A DNA stretch of 50,890 nt from JBGPJM01 sp041485385 (GTDB lineage: Bacteria > Planctomycetota > Phycisphaerae > Phycisphaerales > UBA1924): contig JBGPJM010000010.1 of assembly GCA_041485385.1 (NCBI GenBank), positions 1 to 50,890 on the forward strand. The letters are read 5' to 3'. A model generated the notes under the pieces. The model saw only the letters and a list, made by a program, of their open reading frames with translations. It had not been told where the DNA came from and did not search any database. This document shows, one piece after another, positions 18,091 through 26,527 of this stretch (positions within the stretch are counted from its first letter, which is position 1; every line of letters begins with the position of its first letter). The position numbers were made by a program, and so were the translations under genes.

Positions 18091-18888
18091 CTACCGGCGC
18101 GACAATCCCAGCCGCTCCAGCACCGACCGCCGGGTCATGACTCTCGCACCCTCGCTCGGCGCTGAACGGAACGGGAGCGCTTCCATGGCCTCCCGAGCGC
18201 TGGCGAAACCGCCAGTCGCGTCAAGCCCGGTGTTGAACCACCAGTCCCAGCGCGGATCCAGCCGCTTCACGAGCCGCCCGGCCGGGATCATCGGCTCCTC
18301 AGCCCGCAGCCCGGTGATGAGCTGGTACCCCATCTCCACCACGGACCGCACCTCGTCCCGCTCGAGTTCCGAGTTCCCTTGCGTCAGTCCCCGGAGTTGC
18401 CTGCCCAGCCCGTACAGCTCGATGAGCAGCGATCCGTGCCGGTCGATCAACACATCGCCCATCGTCACCGGGCCGTGATGCAGCCGCCGCGAGTGCGTGT
18501 ACTCGCACGTCTCCAAGAGTTGAACCACGGCCCGCTCGGCCTCGTGGACGGCCATCGAGCCCCCCTTCTGCTTCAGCAACCGCTCCACGCTCAGCACCCC
18601 GTCCACATCGCCCGTGAAGGGGGTGACCACCCACGCCGCGCCGCCGACGTCGAGGGAAAACTGTTCGATCTTCAGGAGGTGTGCGTGCGGGAGTTTCTCA
18701 ACCGTCTGGACGGCGGAAAGGAACCGCCGCTTTTCCGATTTGTCGTGGCATATAGGGAACCGGTATACCACGTGGCTGGACTGGCTCACCTCGTGAAGTG
18801 CCAGCCACCGCGCCGCCAACGGCATATGGCCCAGTGGCCTTACCAACGCGTAGGGCCCGAGCTGCGGTCGCTGTGTTGTCTCGACCAT
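18091..18888 (-). CDS. Degenerate protein-kinase-like protein (pseudokinase)
   Basis: A 265-residue protein laid out like a bacterial Ser/Thr kinase domain but missing its catalytic residues. The glycine loop region is PLGHMPLAARW (18-28). The ATP-binding lysine position is Tyr42 in SSHVVYRF. The HRD loop is replaced by LHHGPVTMGDVLID (136-149) and DFG by ELYGLG. The helix-F-like segment DEVRSVVEMGYQLITG is still recognisable. No membrane segment is evident. The ATG at 18888 has AGGA 8 nt upstream; the frame is open to 19101, but that extension shows no domain. The fold is inferred from the order of the degraded motifs. Confidence 0.65.
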   Translation of the reverse strand: MVETTQRPQLGPYALVRPLGHMPLAARWLALHEVSQSSHVVYRFPICHDKSEKRRFLSAVQTVEKLPHAHLLKIEQFSLDVGGAAWVVTPFTGDVDGVLSVERLLKQKGGSMAVHEAERAVVQLLETCEYTHSRRLHHGPVTMGDVLIDRHGSLLIELYGLGRQLRGLTQGNSELERDEVRSVVEMGYQLITGLRAEEPMIPAGRLVKRLDPRWDWWFNTGLDATGGFASAREAMEALPFRSAPSEGARVMTRRSVLERLGLSRR

Positions 18889-19283
18889 CCGGTGAATCCT
18901 CGCTCGCCAAGTAAACGGCCGCCACGGCCATCCGCCGGCGAGCATGATCGACGAATCGTTTGGCCGACCTCCCACGGTGCCGTCCGCCAGAATCAGGCAT
19001 GACGTAGCGTCGATCAAGCCAACTTGAGAGGCCAAGTGTAGCCGACCCCCCACCGAATCGGCAACGGCCTCCCTCTCAAAGACCAAACATTCTTGGCACA
19101 CGGAGCCCCCGCCGTGCCCAGCTCAACTGTATCTTCGGTTGCCGGCACCCCGAAGCCTTCACAAAGCGTGCCGGCCGCTCTGTCGAGGCCGTGGGGTTGT
19201 CGAGACGGCCGCGCCGTTCGCGCCGCGAGTCTCCAGAGTTGTTCTCGCCTATACGATGCAGGACAACCGCCGGAGCCTTCCAG
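18889..19283. other. 395-nt divergent intergenic region between pseudokinase gene and hppD
   Basis: No credible gene, tRNA or strong hairpin seen. A TATACG box at 19250-19255 lies about 28 nt before the hppD ATG and could serve as its -10; a GGAG just downstream (near 19271) is the likely ribosome binding site. The minus-strand frame of the pseudokinase stays open to 19101 without domain content. Confidence 0.5.
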
Positions 19284-20486
19284 ATGACCACTGCCGCCAC
19301 GCGTCCCTCCACCGCCGTCCAGACTTCGTCCGATCCCTTGCAGCTCATCGATGTCGACCATGTCCGGTTCTACGTCGGCAACGCCAAGCAGGCGGCGTTC
19401 TTCTATGCCAACTGCTTCGGATTCCAGATCGATCAGGTCGCCGACCTCACGACCGGCTCGCGAGACGCCGCTCATTACCTCCTCAGCCAGGGCAACATCC
19501 GCCTCCTCCTAACCACCGGACTCACCGCCGATCATCCAGCTGCGATGGAGTGTGCCATCTACGGCGACGGTGTGAAGGACGCCGCCTTCACGGTCTTCGA
19601 CGCCCAGAGATCCTGGGAACGGGCCGTGGCCAACGGCGCCGTCTCCGGCGCCGAACCCCGGACCGTCGCCGACAAGCACGGCACGATCACCACCGCCTCG
19701 ATCCGAACCTACGGGCGCTGCGTGCACACCTTCGTCTCCCGAACGGGCGGGTACGAGCTCAGCAAGATCAAGCAGGGCGCCCTCTTCGCCCCCCTCTTCA
19801 AGAAGGTCGAGGGCCTCTCCGTCAACGAGTTCAACAAGGCCAACCCCTGCGGCCTCAAGTTCGTCGACCATCTCGTGGGCAACGTCGAGCTCGGCAAGAT
19901 GAACCACTGGGTCCGCTGGTACGAGGATGTCCTCGAGTTCAAGCTCTTCAAGCATTTCGACGACAAGGACATCTCGACCGAGTACTCCGCCCTCATGTCC
20001 AAGGTCATGGCCTCTGGTTCCGGCCTCATCAAGATGCCGATCAACGAGCCGGCCGAGGGCAAGAAGAAGTCCCAGATCGAGGAGTACCTCGACTGGCACC
20101 ACCACACGCCCGGCGTCCAGCACCTGGCGCTCCGGACCGACGACGAGCTCTCCTCGATCGCCGCGCTGCGTGCCCGCGGCGTCGATTTCCTGGTGCTCCC
20201 CGACACCTATTACGACATCGTCTGGGACCGCGTCAACAAGATGCTCACCGCCAACGGCCACCAACCGGTGCGGGAGGACCACGAGAAGATCAAGAAGCTC
20301 GGGATCCTCGTAGACGCCGACGACGAGGGGTACCTTCTTCAGCTCTTCACCAAGCCCCTCCAGGACCGCCCGACCCTCTTCTTCGAGATCATCTGCAGGC
20401 GCGGCTCGCAGTCCTTCGGCAAGGGCAACTTCAAGGCCCTTTTCGAGGCGCTGGAGATCGAGCAGGACAAGCGCGGGAATCTGTGA
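19284..20486 (+). CDS. hppD: 4-hydroxyphenylpyruvate dioxygenase
   Basis: Fe(II) dioxygenase converting 4-hydroxyphenylpyruvate to homogentisate in tyrosine breakdown, or in tocopherol/pyomelanin-type synthesis. There are two vicinal-oxygen-chelate domains. The iron ligands are His196 (FVDHLVGN), His280 (GVQHLALRT) and Glu368 (LFFEIICRRG), all intact. The C-terminal GKGNFKALFEA is a strong family signature. At 400 residues it resembles the eukaryotic/planctomycete length class rather than the shorter proteobacterial ones. The ATG at 19284 follows a GGAG. No other homogentisate genes are nearby. Confidence 0.95.
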   Translation: MTTAATRPSTAVQTSSDPLQLIDVDHVRFYVGNAKQAAFFYANCFGFQIDQVADLTTGSRDAAHYLLSQGNIRLLLTTGLTADHPAAMECAIYGDGVKDAAFTVFDAQRSWERAVANGAVSGAEPRTVADKHGTITTASIRTYGRCVHTFVSRTGGYELSKIKQGALFAPLFKKVEGLSVNEFNKANPCGLKFVDHLVGNVELGKMNHWVRWYEDVLEFKLFKHFDDKDISTEYSALMSKVMASGSGLIKMPINEPAEGKKKSQIEEYLDWHHHTPGVQHLALRTDDELSSIAALRARGVDFLVLPDTYYDIVWDRVNKMLTANGHQPVREDHEKIKKLGILVDADDEGYLLQLFTKPLQDRPTLFFEIICRRGSQSFGKGNFKALFEALEIEQDKRGNL

Positions 20487-20532
20487 ACGCCTTCGATGCC
20501 GACCCGAACCAACCGATCGCGTGAGCCCGGCT

Positions 20533-20613
20533 GCGTTTGATCGGCGGGCCAATCGAGGAATCCGTCGACCGGACACCGTCGGGAACAAGTGGACCTCAAG
20601 GGCGTTTGATCGG
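20533..20613. repeat. 12-bp direct repeat GCGTTTGATCGG
   Basis: Exact copies at 20533-20544 and 20602-20613, upstream of the Kelch-like gene. The second copy overlaps an inverted repeat TTGATC-N14-GATCAA (near 20606-20631) around the putative promoter. This could be an operator for a dimeric regulator. Confidence 0.4.
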
Positions 20614-20641
20614 TTGACGGCGTCTGATCAACTGATAGACT
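20614..20641 (+). promoter_or_regulatory. Putative sigma70-type promoter of the Kelch-like gene
   Basis: TTGACG (5/6) at 20614-20619, a 16-nt spacer, and TAGACT (4/6) at 20636-20641. It lies about 135 nt before the ATG at 20777, which has its own ribosome binding site. It is one of the few places in the window where both hexamers can be read. Confidence 0.4.
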
Positions 20642-20776
20642 TGTCGCGTCGGGGCGTTCTGTCCCGTTCGTCAGCGTCTCCAGTACGAGATACCAGACCG
20701 ACTTGCTCGCCAACGAGGCGGCGCGAGCGTCGAAGGGGCATACCTTCGGCCCTGCTCGTTGCGGTGGGAGGCCATC

Positions 20777-22909
20777 ATGCGAATCCTTCAGCCGGAGGTT
20801 TCGACGCGGCCGATCGATGGGGCCCAGGCTCTCAACGGGCCTTGCTCGTTCGAGTTGCCGTTCCGAGCACGCCGTCCCGCCAGAGTAATCACCGTGCTCT
20901 GCGCGATGCTCGCGGCGGGTTCTTTGGCCTCCAGCGCAACCGGTCAACCATGTGGAACCGTTGAGTGGAGCGAGGCCTCGGGCCTGCTTGGCCGGTTTGG
21001 CCATGCCATGGCGTTCGATCCTGTTCGGGGTCGAACCGTCCTCTTCGGGGGACAAGCCGGCAGCGACCACCCAGGCGAGACCTGGGAGTGGGATGGTTCC
21101 CGTTGGTTTCGTGTGGCCACCTCCGGTCCAGCGGGCCCCTCCTCCGCAATGGCGTTCGACGCCGCCCGCGCCAAGATCGTGCTGTTCGCTGGTGGCGGGC
21201 CGTACGGAGAGACCTGGGAGTGGGACGGCGGATCGTGGACTCGGGTCGCGACCACGGGGCCGTTGGCTCGGAGCGGGCACGCCATGGCCTACGACGAGTC
21301 CCGCAACAGAGTCGTGCTTTTCGGTGGGGCCAACGGCTTTCCCAGCGCCGCCCGCGCAGACACCTGGGAGTGGGACGGAACGTCCTGGTATCCCGTTCGG
21401 ATAGCCGCGCCGCCACGCCGCCTGAATCACACCATGGCGTACGACGCGGCCCGTCGTCGCGTCGTCCTATTCGGTGGCCAGGATGAGATGGCGAGCCTGT
21501 TCGACGACACTTGGGAGTTCGACGGCCACGCTTGGACGCGCGACGTCGTTCCGGGGCCCTCGCCGCGGGCCAGGCACGCGATGGCATACGACGCAGCCCG
21601 GCAAAGAGTCGTGCTGTTCGGCGGCTTTGCCGGCGGCGTGAGCGAGCCCGACACTTGGGAATGGGACGGCGCGGCCTGGAATCGAGAGTTGGCCACGGGT
21701 CCACCTCGAAGAGAGATGGCCGCGATGGTCTATGACTCCGTGCGTGCCCGGACCGTGATCTTCGGAGGCGCAGGCATGAACGGTCCACTCCCCCTCGGGG
21801 ACACCTGGGAGTGGGACGGCGTTGAATGGAGGCAGCGGGACGATCGGCACCCGCAGCTCCGTCTGCACGCAGCGATGGCATTCGATTCAACGCGCGGTCG
21901 AGTCGTGCTGTTCGGCGGGACGAGCGGCGCAGGTGACCCGGTTCTGGGAGATACCTGGGAGTGGGACGGGACAGAGTGGAGTCTCGCGGCAACGGACGGA
22001 CCAGCGCCGAGAGAGCAACACACCGTGGCCTTCGACTCCTCTCGCGACCGGACTGTGCTCTTCGGCGGACGCAGCGGCAGCACGATCTTCCGCGACACGT
22101 GGGAATGGGACGGCCATCACTGGATCCAGACCGCCAGCATCGGTCCATCCCCTCGGTCGAACGCCGCCAGCGCCTTTGATCAGGCTCGGGCCCGTGTCGT
22201 CCTCTTCGGCGGACAGCTTGGTTCAACAAGTCTTCGTGACACTTGGGAGTGGGACGGGGCAGATTGGACCCTCGTTGCACAGGACGGCCCGTCTGCACGC
22301 TATGGTCATGCCATGGTCTACGACGCGGCTCTGGCCGCCACCGTTGTTTTCGGTGGAACCGGAAACGCCGATCTTCAGGACACATGGTCATGGGACGGGG
22401 TCACCTGGACCCCTCTCGCGAACACGGGACCGTCCGTCCGCTACTTTCACGCGATGTCGTACGACAGCACGCGCCAGCGTATCGTCGTCTTCGGCGGGCG
22501 GAACAGCGTCGGCTGGTACCGGGCCGACACGTGGGAATGGGATGGGCTCGGGTGGGCGCAGGCGGGGACCACAGGGCCACATGCACGGATCGGCCACTCG
22601 ACGGCCTACGACTCGGTGCACCAGCAGACCGTCATGTTCAGCGGAAGCTGGGGCGCGCCCGATACGTGGATCTGGGGAACTCGCACCGCTCCGACCATCA
22701 CCGCCCAGCCCGCCGCCGCCCGCGGCTGTCCCGGCGGAACGGCCGTCTTCTTTGTTCGCGCCACCGGTGCGGAGCCGCTGACGTTCCAGTGGCGAAGGGG
22801 CGCCGCCGACATCCCGGTGCGACATTCGCCGCTCTTACCCTCTCGGATCTCTCCGCCACCGACGCCGGCATCTACGACGTCGTCGTCAGCAACGCCTGTG
22901 GCAGCGTGA
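20777..22909 (+). CDS. Secreted Kelch-like beta-propeller protein, 3' end frameshifted
   Basis: The ATG follows GGGAGG at 20766-20771. A signal peptide ends near ATGQ (about residue 57-60). Then come twelve units of about 50 residues with the pattern RVVLFGG...DTWEWDG.xW, each preceded by GHAMAYD-like sequence. This is a Kelch/galactose-oxidase-type propeller, probably two propellers or one with extra blades. An Ig-like segment starts at ITAQPAAARGC. The frame then breaks at 22813-22815 and ends 30 residues later in nonsense. Adding one C to that CCC run restores the Ig domain and a dockerin-type tail ending at 23103. So the gene is either a recent pseudogene or carries a sequencing error. 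Nearly identical codons among repeats indicate recent internal duplication. Confidence 0.8.
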   Translation: MRILQPEVSTRPIDGAQALNGPCSFELPFRARRPARVITVLCAMLAAGSLASSATGQPCGTVEWSEASGLLGRFGHAMAFDPVRGRTVLFGGQAGSDHPGETWEWDGSRWFRVATSGPAGPSSAMAFDAARAKIVLFAGGGPYGETWEWDGGSWTRVATTGPLARSGHAMAYDESRNRVVLFGGANGFPSAARADTWEWDGTSWYPVRIAAPPRRLNHTMAYDAARRRVVLFGGQDEMASLFDDTWEFDGHAWTRDVVPGPSPRARHAMAYDAARQRVVLFGGFAGGVSEPDTWEWDGAAWNRELATGPPRREMAAMVYDSVRARTVIFGGAGMNGPLPLGDTWEWDGVEWRQRDDRHPQLRLHAAMAFDSTRGRVVLFGGTSGAGDPVLGDTWEWDGTEWSLAATDGPAPREQHTVAFDSSRDRTVLFGGRSGSTIFRDTWEWDGHHWIQTASIGPSPRSNAASAFDQARARVVLFGGQLGSTSLRDTWEWDGADWTLVAQDGPSARYGHAMVYDAALAATVVFGGTGNADLQDTWSWDGVTWTPLANTGPSVRYFHAMSYDSTRQRIVVFGGRNSVGWYRADTWEWDGLGWAQAGTTGPHARIGHSTAYDSVHQQTVMFSGSWGAPDTWIWGTRTAPTITAQPAAARGCPGGTAVFFVRATGAEPLTFQWRRGAADIPVRHSPLLPSRISPPPTPASTTSSSATPVAA
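20990..22680 (+). repeat. Twelve tandem coding repeats (Kelch-like, about 130-160 bp each)
   Basis: The sequence encoding DTWEWDG recurs twelve times, beginning with GRTVLFGG near 21030 and ending with the degenerate unit PDTWIWGT near 22665. Repeat units vary in loop length but keep the VLFGG and WEWDG cores. Confidence 0.8.
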
Positions 22910-23103
22910 CCAGCGATGCCGCCGCCCTCACACTGTGCCTCGCGGACTTCGACTGTTCGGGCGAGCTCGGCTCCCAGGACTTCTTCGATTTCGTGAACGC
23001 CTTCCTCGCCGCCGATCCCCGCGCCGATCTTGACGGTTCCGGTGCCGTCGAAAGCCATGATTTCTTCGTGTTCCTCGATTCGTTCTTTGCCGGCTGCACG
23101 TAA
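22813..23103 (+). pseudogene. Out-of-frame C-terminal Ig-like plus GC-type dockerin tail of the Kelch-like gene
   Basis: In the -1 frame relative to the upstream gene, the translation resumes as GATFAALTLSDLSATDAG, a textbook Ig-like strand, and then a dockerin-like pair of EF-hand loops: DFDCSGELGSQDFFDF and DLDGSGAVESHDFF. It ends FAGCT. There is no start codon or ribosome binding site for separate expression. This is the natural end of the protein that starts at 20777. Confidence 0.75.
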
Positions 23104-23168
23104 GCACTGCGTGGGACCCACCGGAACGTACTGAGGATGCCACGGATGGGTTTCCCCGCCGCGTGAGG

Positions 23169-23174
23169 TAGACT
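23169..23174 (+). promoter_or_regulatory. -10-like TAGACT upstream of secreted propeller-like gene
   Basis: GGTAGACTTTATC sits 49 nt before the GTG start at 23224; the same hexamer occurs upstream of the Kelch-like gene and pilB. Confidence 0.35.
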
Positions 23175-23223
23175 TTATCATCACCCAGGCCCTTGCGGGC
23201 GTGCACAACCCCGGAGATCCACC

Positions 23224-24783
23224 GTGTTCCGAGCCCCTTTCCGTCGCTTCGCGTATCGCGCCGTGGTGGTATCGGCCATCGCCGCCGCCGCCACCATCCT
23301 CCCCGGCTCCTCCGTCGCCACCCGCCGAGCCTGGATGACCTACGCCGGAACCGCCCAGCACGACGCGCAGGCCCCCGTCCGATCGCAGCACATTTACGGG
23401 ATCCTCTGGTCCACACCCGTCGACCTGCAGCCCCAATACTCCGGCACCATCCTGTACATCCATTACGGCTCGCCCCTGGTCACTCTCGCCAACACGGTGA
23501 TCGTCACGGTCAAGACCGGCCAGTACGACGGCTTCCGCGTCGAAGGCCGCAGGGCCACCAACGGCGGCCTTCTTTGGGCCCAGGCGACGGACTACTCACT
23601 TCCCTATCACGGTTGGGTGCCGCCCTGTGGTCCCACGCTGACGCCCAGCAACACCGTTGTCGTCCCCGCGGCCGGCGGCACGGTCTTGGTGATCTCCAAC
23701 CCTGACTCCACCTCCCCGACGGTCACTCGCGCCGCCTTCTTCGGCATCGGCGCCTATGACGCGAACCCCGGCGCTTTCGACTCAGCCGTCCGCATCTCCA
23801 CGCCCATCACCTGCGACCGCCTCGGCAACCTCTACTTCGGCTTCGTGGTCACGGACGTCAACCCGGCCAATCTTACCAGCGGCCTTGCTCGGATCTCCGC
23901 TGGCGGTGTCGGTTCATGGACCACCGCCTCCGCCGCCGCGAACGACCCCGCCATCCGCAAGGTGGTCTACAACTGCACCCCGGCCCTCAGTCGCGACAAC
24001 TCCACCGTCTACGTCGCGGTCAACGAGAACGACTGGCCGGGCTTTGGCGCGGGCTATCTCGTCGGCGTGAACAGCCAGACGCTGGCCCCCATCTCCCGCG
24101 TCCGCGTGAAGGATGTGCTCTACCCCGACAACGACGCGATCCTCCCGGACGACGGCACCGCCGCGCCGACCGTCGGTCCCGATGGCGACGTCTATCTTGG
24201 TGTTCTGGAGAACCCGTTCGGCTACAACCATTTGCGCGGCTGGATGCTCCATTTCAACTCCGCCCTCACTCAGACTCTCATCCCGGGCGCCTTCGGATGG
24301 GACGATGCCGCCTCGATCGTTCCTCCCAACGCCGTCCCCTCCTACCACGGCTCCTCGCCGTACCTTCTCCTCACCAAATACAACAACTACGCCGAAGGCG
24401 GCGGTGATGGCGTGAACAAGATCGCCGTGCTCGATCCCCGTGCCTCGATGATCGACCCGATCTCCGGCGCCTCGGTCATGCAGGAGATCCTCACCATCGC
24501 GGGCCCAACCCCCGACCCCGGGAACCGATCTCCCGATCGCCCGGACGCCGTCCGCGAATGGTGCATCAATACCGCCGCCGTCGACTATCTCGGCAAGTGC
24601 GCGCTGGTCAACAACGAGGACGGCGTCCTCTATCGCTGGGACTTCACCACCAACACGCTGTCGGAATCCGTTGTCCTCACCCCCGGCATCGGCGAGGCCT
24701 ACACGCCCACCATCGTCGGTCCCGATGGAACGGTGTACGCCATCAACAACGCCACGCTCTTCGCTGTGGGCAACGTGAACTGA
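23224..24783 (+). CDS. Secreted protein, probable PQQ-like beta-propeller, function unknown
   Basis: A 519-residue protein. It begins with GTG after GGAG (23212-23215); the signal peptide (hydrophobic about 14-31) supports this start. Repeated motifs such as PTVGPDGDVYLGV, PTIVGPDGTVYAINN and TPITCDRLGNLYFG are the blade strands of WD/PQQ-type propellers. No catalytic residues or anchoring tail are seen. It lies downstream of the Kelch-like gene but has its own promoter box. Confidence 0.7.
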   Translation: MFRAPFRRFAYRAVVVSAIAAAATILPGSSVATRRAWMTYAGTAQHDAQAPVRSQHIYGILWSTPVDLQPQYSGTILYIHYGSPLVTLANTVIVTVKTGQYDGFRVEGRRATNGGLLWAQATDYSLPYHGWVPPCGPTLTPSNTVVVPAAGGTVLVISNPDSTSPTVTRAAFFGIGAYDANPGAFDSAVRISTPITCDRLGNLYFGFVVTDVNPANLTSGLARISAGGVGSWTTASAAANDPAIRKVVYNCTPALSRDNSTVYVAVNENDWPGFGAGYLVGVNSQTLAPISRVRVKDVLYPDNDAILPDDGTAAPTVGPDGDVYLGVLENPFGYNHLRGWMLHFNSALTQTLIPGAFGWDDAASIVPPNAVPSYHGSSPYLLLTKYNNYAEGGGDGVNKIAVLDPRASMIDPISGASVMQEILTIAGPTPDPGNRSPDRPDAVREWCINTAAVDYLGKCALVNNEDGVLYRWDFTTNTLSESVVLTPGIGEAYTPTIVGPDGTVYAINNATLFAVGNVN

Positions 24784-24842
24784 GGCGATAGAGCCGCCCA
24801 CCGGGCTCATGCGCCACGGCCCTCTCTCCGGGCATTCACCCC

Positions 24843-24848
24843 TATTCT
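24843..24848 (+). promoter_or_regulatory. -10-like TATTCT upstream of flavoprotein gene (leaderless candidate)
   Basis: CCTATTCT ends 5 nt before the ATG at 24854, with no Shine-Dalgarno sequence. Confidence 0.35.
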
Positions 24849-24853
24849 TCGCC

Positions 24854-26053
24854 ATGCTCCCGATCGTGATCATCGGCGCCGGCCCCGCGGGGTCCGCCGC
24901 CGCTGCCTGCCTTGCGCGATCGGGCCACCGGGTCATTCTCGCCGAGGCCAAGACGTTCCCCCGCGCCAAGGTCTGCGGCGAGTTCGTCTCCCCCGCCGCC
25001 ACGGCCCTTCTCGAATCGCTCGTCGCGCCGTCCGACCTCCTGACCGCCGGTGCGCGGCGAATCGAGAGTCTTTCCATCGAGCTCCAAGCTCGGCGGTGTG
25101 ATTGGCGTCTCCCCGCCCCCGCCTGGGCCCTCAGCCGCGCGACTCTCGACACGCTCCTCCTGAGCAATGCCCGGCGCGCCGGCGTCACCCTGCTGCAGCC
25201 TGTACGCGTCACCCGGGTCGACTACGGCGCGGCGAACGCGCCGCTCGCCGTTGTCCTTGCGGATTCCGAACCGATCCACGCTGCCCTGGTGATCCACGCC
25301 GACGGCTCCGGTCGGCTGGACCCCGCCGGACCGGTCCCCGCCCGTGAAGGTGTCCTTGCCCTCAAGTGTCACTTCACGCCCGCCGATCCCCTTCGTGGCC
25401 TCCGCATGCGCTCCGCACACGGAGCCTACGTCGGCACCGTCCAGGTCGAAGGACCACTTGCGACGTGCGCTCTGGTCGCCCGCGCCGGCCTGCTCGCGCC
25501 GGCCAGCCGCCGAAACACCGCACCTGGCAAGTTCGGGCTCCCCATCCTACCCGCCACGAGATCGTCTTCCCTCGACACCCGTGCCGACCGCTTGGTCTCC
25601 GCGATCTGCCCGGACTTCAAGGCGGATCTCCGCGCCGGCCCCTGGCAAGCCTGCGTCGTCGGTGGTTCAGGCTATGTCACGCCCGGCCACCCGCGCTCCC
25701 TCCGCGTCGGCAACGCGGCCGCCGCCGTTGAGCCGGTCGGCGGTGAAGGTATTGGCCTGGCCCTCTGGTCCGGCATCACGCTTGCAGCGATGCTCGCCGA
25801 TCTCTCGCCTGGCGATGATCTAACCCTCCCCACTCTTTCCGAACTTCACCGCCGTTTCGCCGCGGCGTACCGCGTACGTCTCCGCTCCCGCCTCCCTGCG
25901 TGCCGCGCCGCCGCCGAAGTCCTGATGCGCCCCACCCTCGCCAGCGCCCTCTGGCCCGCCCTCGCCATCCCTCGGCTTACCCTCGCGCCCTGGTATGCCC
26001 TGACCGGCAAGGCCCTTCGAGGCACCGCAAGCTCAACCACGACCGCTTCGTGA
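24854..26053 (+). CDS. FAD-dependent oxidoreductase, geranylgeranyl-reductase family
   Basis: A 399-residue flavoprotein. The FAD dinucleotide motif is IVIIGAGPAGSAAA (4-17). The RAKVCGEFVSP stretch (about 38-48) is characteristic of the geranylgeranyl reductase/halogenase-like subgroup, as is the later VGNAAAAVEPVGGEGIGLAL that closes the FAD site. Likely to reduce isoprenoid or polyketide C=C bonds. In many genomes this enzyme is clustered with a type III PKS and a methyltransferase; here only a distant methyltransferase (3.3 kb) is seen. The start at 24854 places the FAD motif at the N-terminus as usual. Confidence 0.85.
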   Translation: MLPIVIIGAGPAGSAAAACLARSGHRVILAEAKTFPRAKVCGEFVSPAATALLESLVAPSDLLTAGARRIESLSIELQARRCDWRLPAPAWALSRATLDTLLLSNARRAGVTLLQPVRVTRVDYGAANAPLAVVLADSEPIHAALVIHADGSGRLDPAGPVPAREGVLALKCHFTPADPLRGLRMRSAHGAYVGTVQVEGPLATCALVARAGLLAPASRRNTAPGKFGLPILPATRSSSLDTRADRLVSAICPDFKADLRAGPWQACVVGGSGYVTPGHPRSLRVGNAAAAVEPVGGEGIGLALWSGITLAAMLADLSPGDDLTLPTLSELHRRFAAAYRVRLRSRLPACRAAAEVLMRPTLASALWPALAIPRLTLAPWYALTGKALRGTASSTTTAS

Positions 26054-26103
26054 GGAACACGATCGGCCCGGCATCTGGACGCAGGTTCTCTGGTGCCCAC
26101 TCC

Positions 26104-26508
26104 TCACCCCCCTCCAAGATCCAGCTTCACGTTGTTCTTCTTGAACGCCTCCATCGCCTTGGCCACGTGCTCGCTCCCGTCCGCTCTCGCCTGCGCGGCG
26201 ATCCGGTCCGCCATGCCCTTCTGGTAGGCGTTCACGTTGACCCGTCCCCCCGTCAGCCCTTCGTGCGAAGCGAACGCCGCCTCGTACACCTCCGTGTGGA
26301 ACCGTTTCGCAAGGGTCTCCACGTACTCGTGGGACTTCGCGTCCATCTCCACCGCCGAGACGTCCTGCACGAACTCCGCGAGCAGATCCCGCCCCAGCTT
26401 GGCGCGCTCGTTCTGCTTGTAGATCAGCACACCCCCGATCGCCACCGCGCCGAGCACCAGCAGGGCCGCAACTCGCCCGATCAACCCGCCGCCAGTTCCC
26501 TTGGCCAT
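26104..26508 (-). CDS. Small single-pass membrane protein, unknown function
   Basis: A 134-residue protein with a Gly-rich N-terminus, one membrane segment at about 9-29, then a charged helical domain outside or inside the membrane. No known family recognised. AAAGGAG lies 6 nt upstream of the ATG. It follows the pyrophosphorylase gene after 19 nt on the same strand, so probably the second gene of that operon. Confidence 0.65.
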   Translation of the reverse strand: MAKGTGGGLIGRVAALLVLGAVAIGGVLIYKQNERAKLGRDLLAEFVQDVSAVEMDAKSHEYVETLAKRFHTEVYEAAFASHEGLTGGRVNVNAYQKGMADRIAAQARADGSEHVAKAMEAFKKNNVKLDLGGG

Positions 26509-26527
26509 CTCCGGCTCCTTTCGTCGC

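Noticed and set aside
19093..19120. Possible sigma54 promoter (TTGGCAC) upstream of hppD
   Set aside because: The -12 element TTGCA/TTGCT is not at the required distance.
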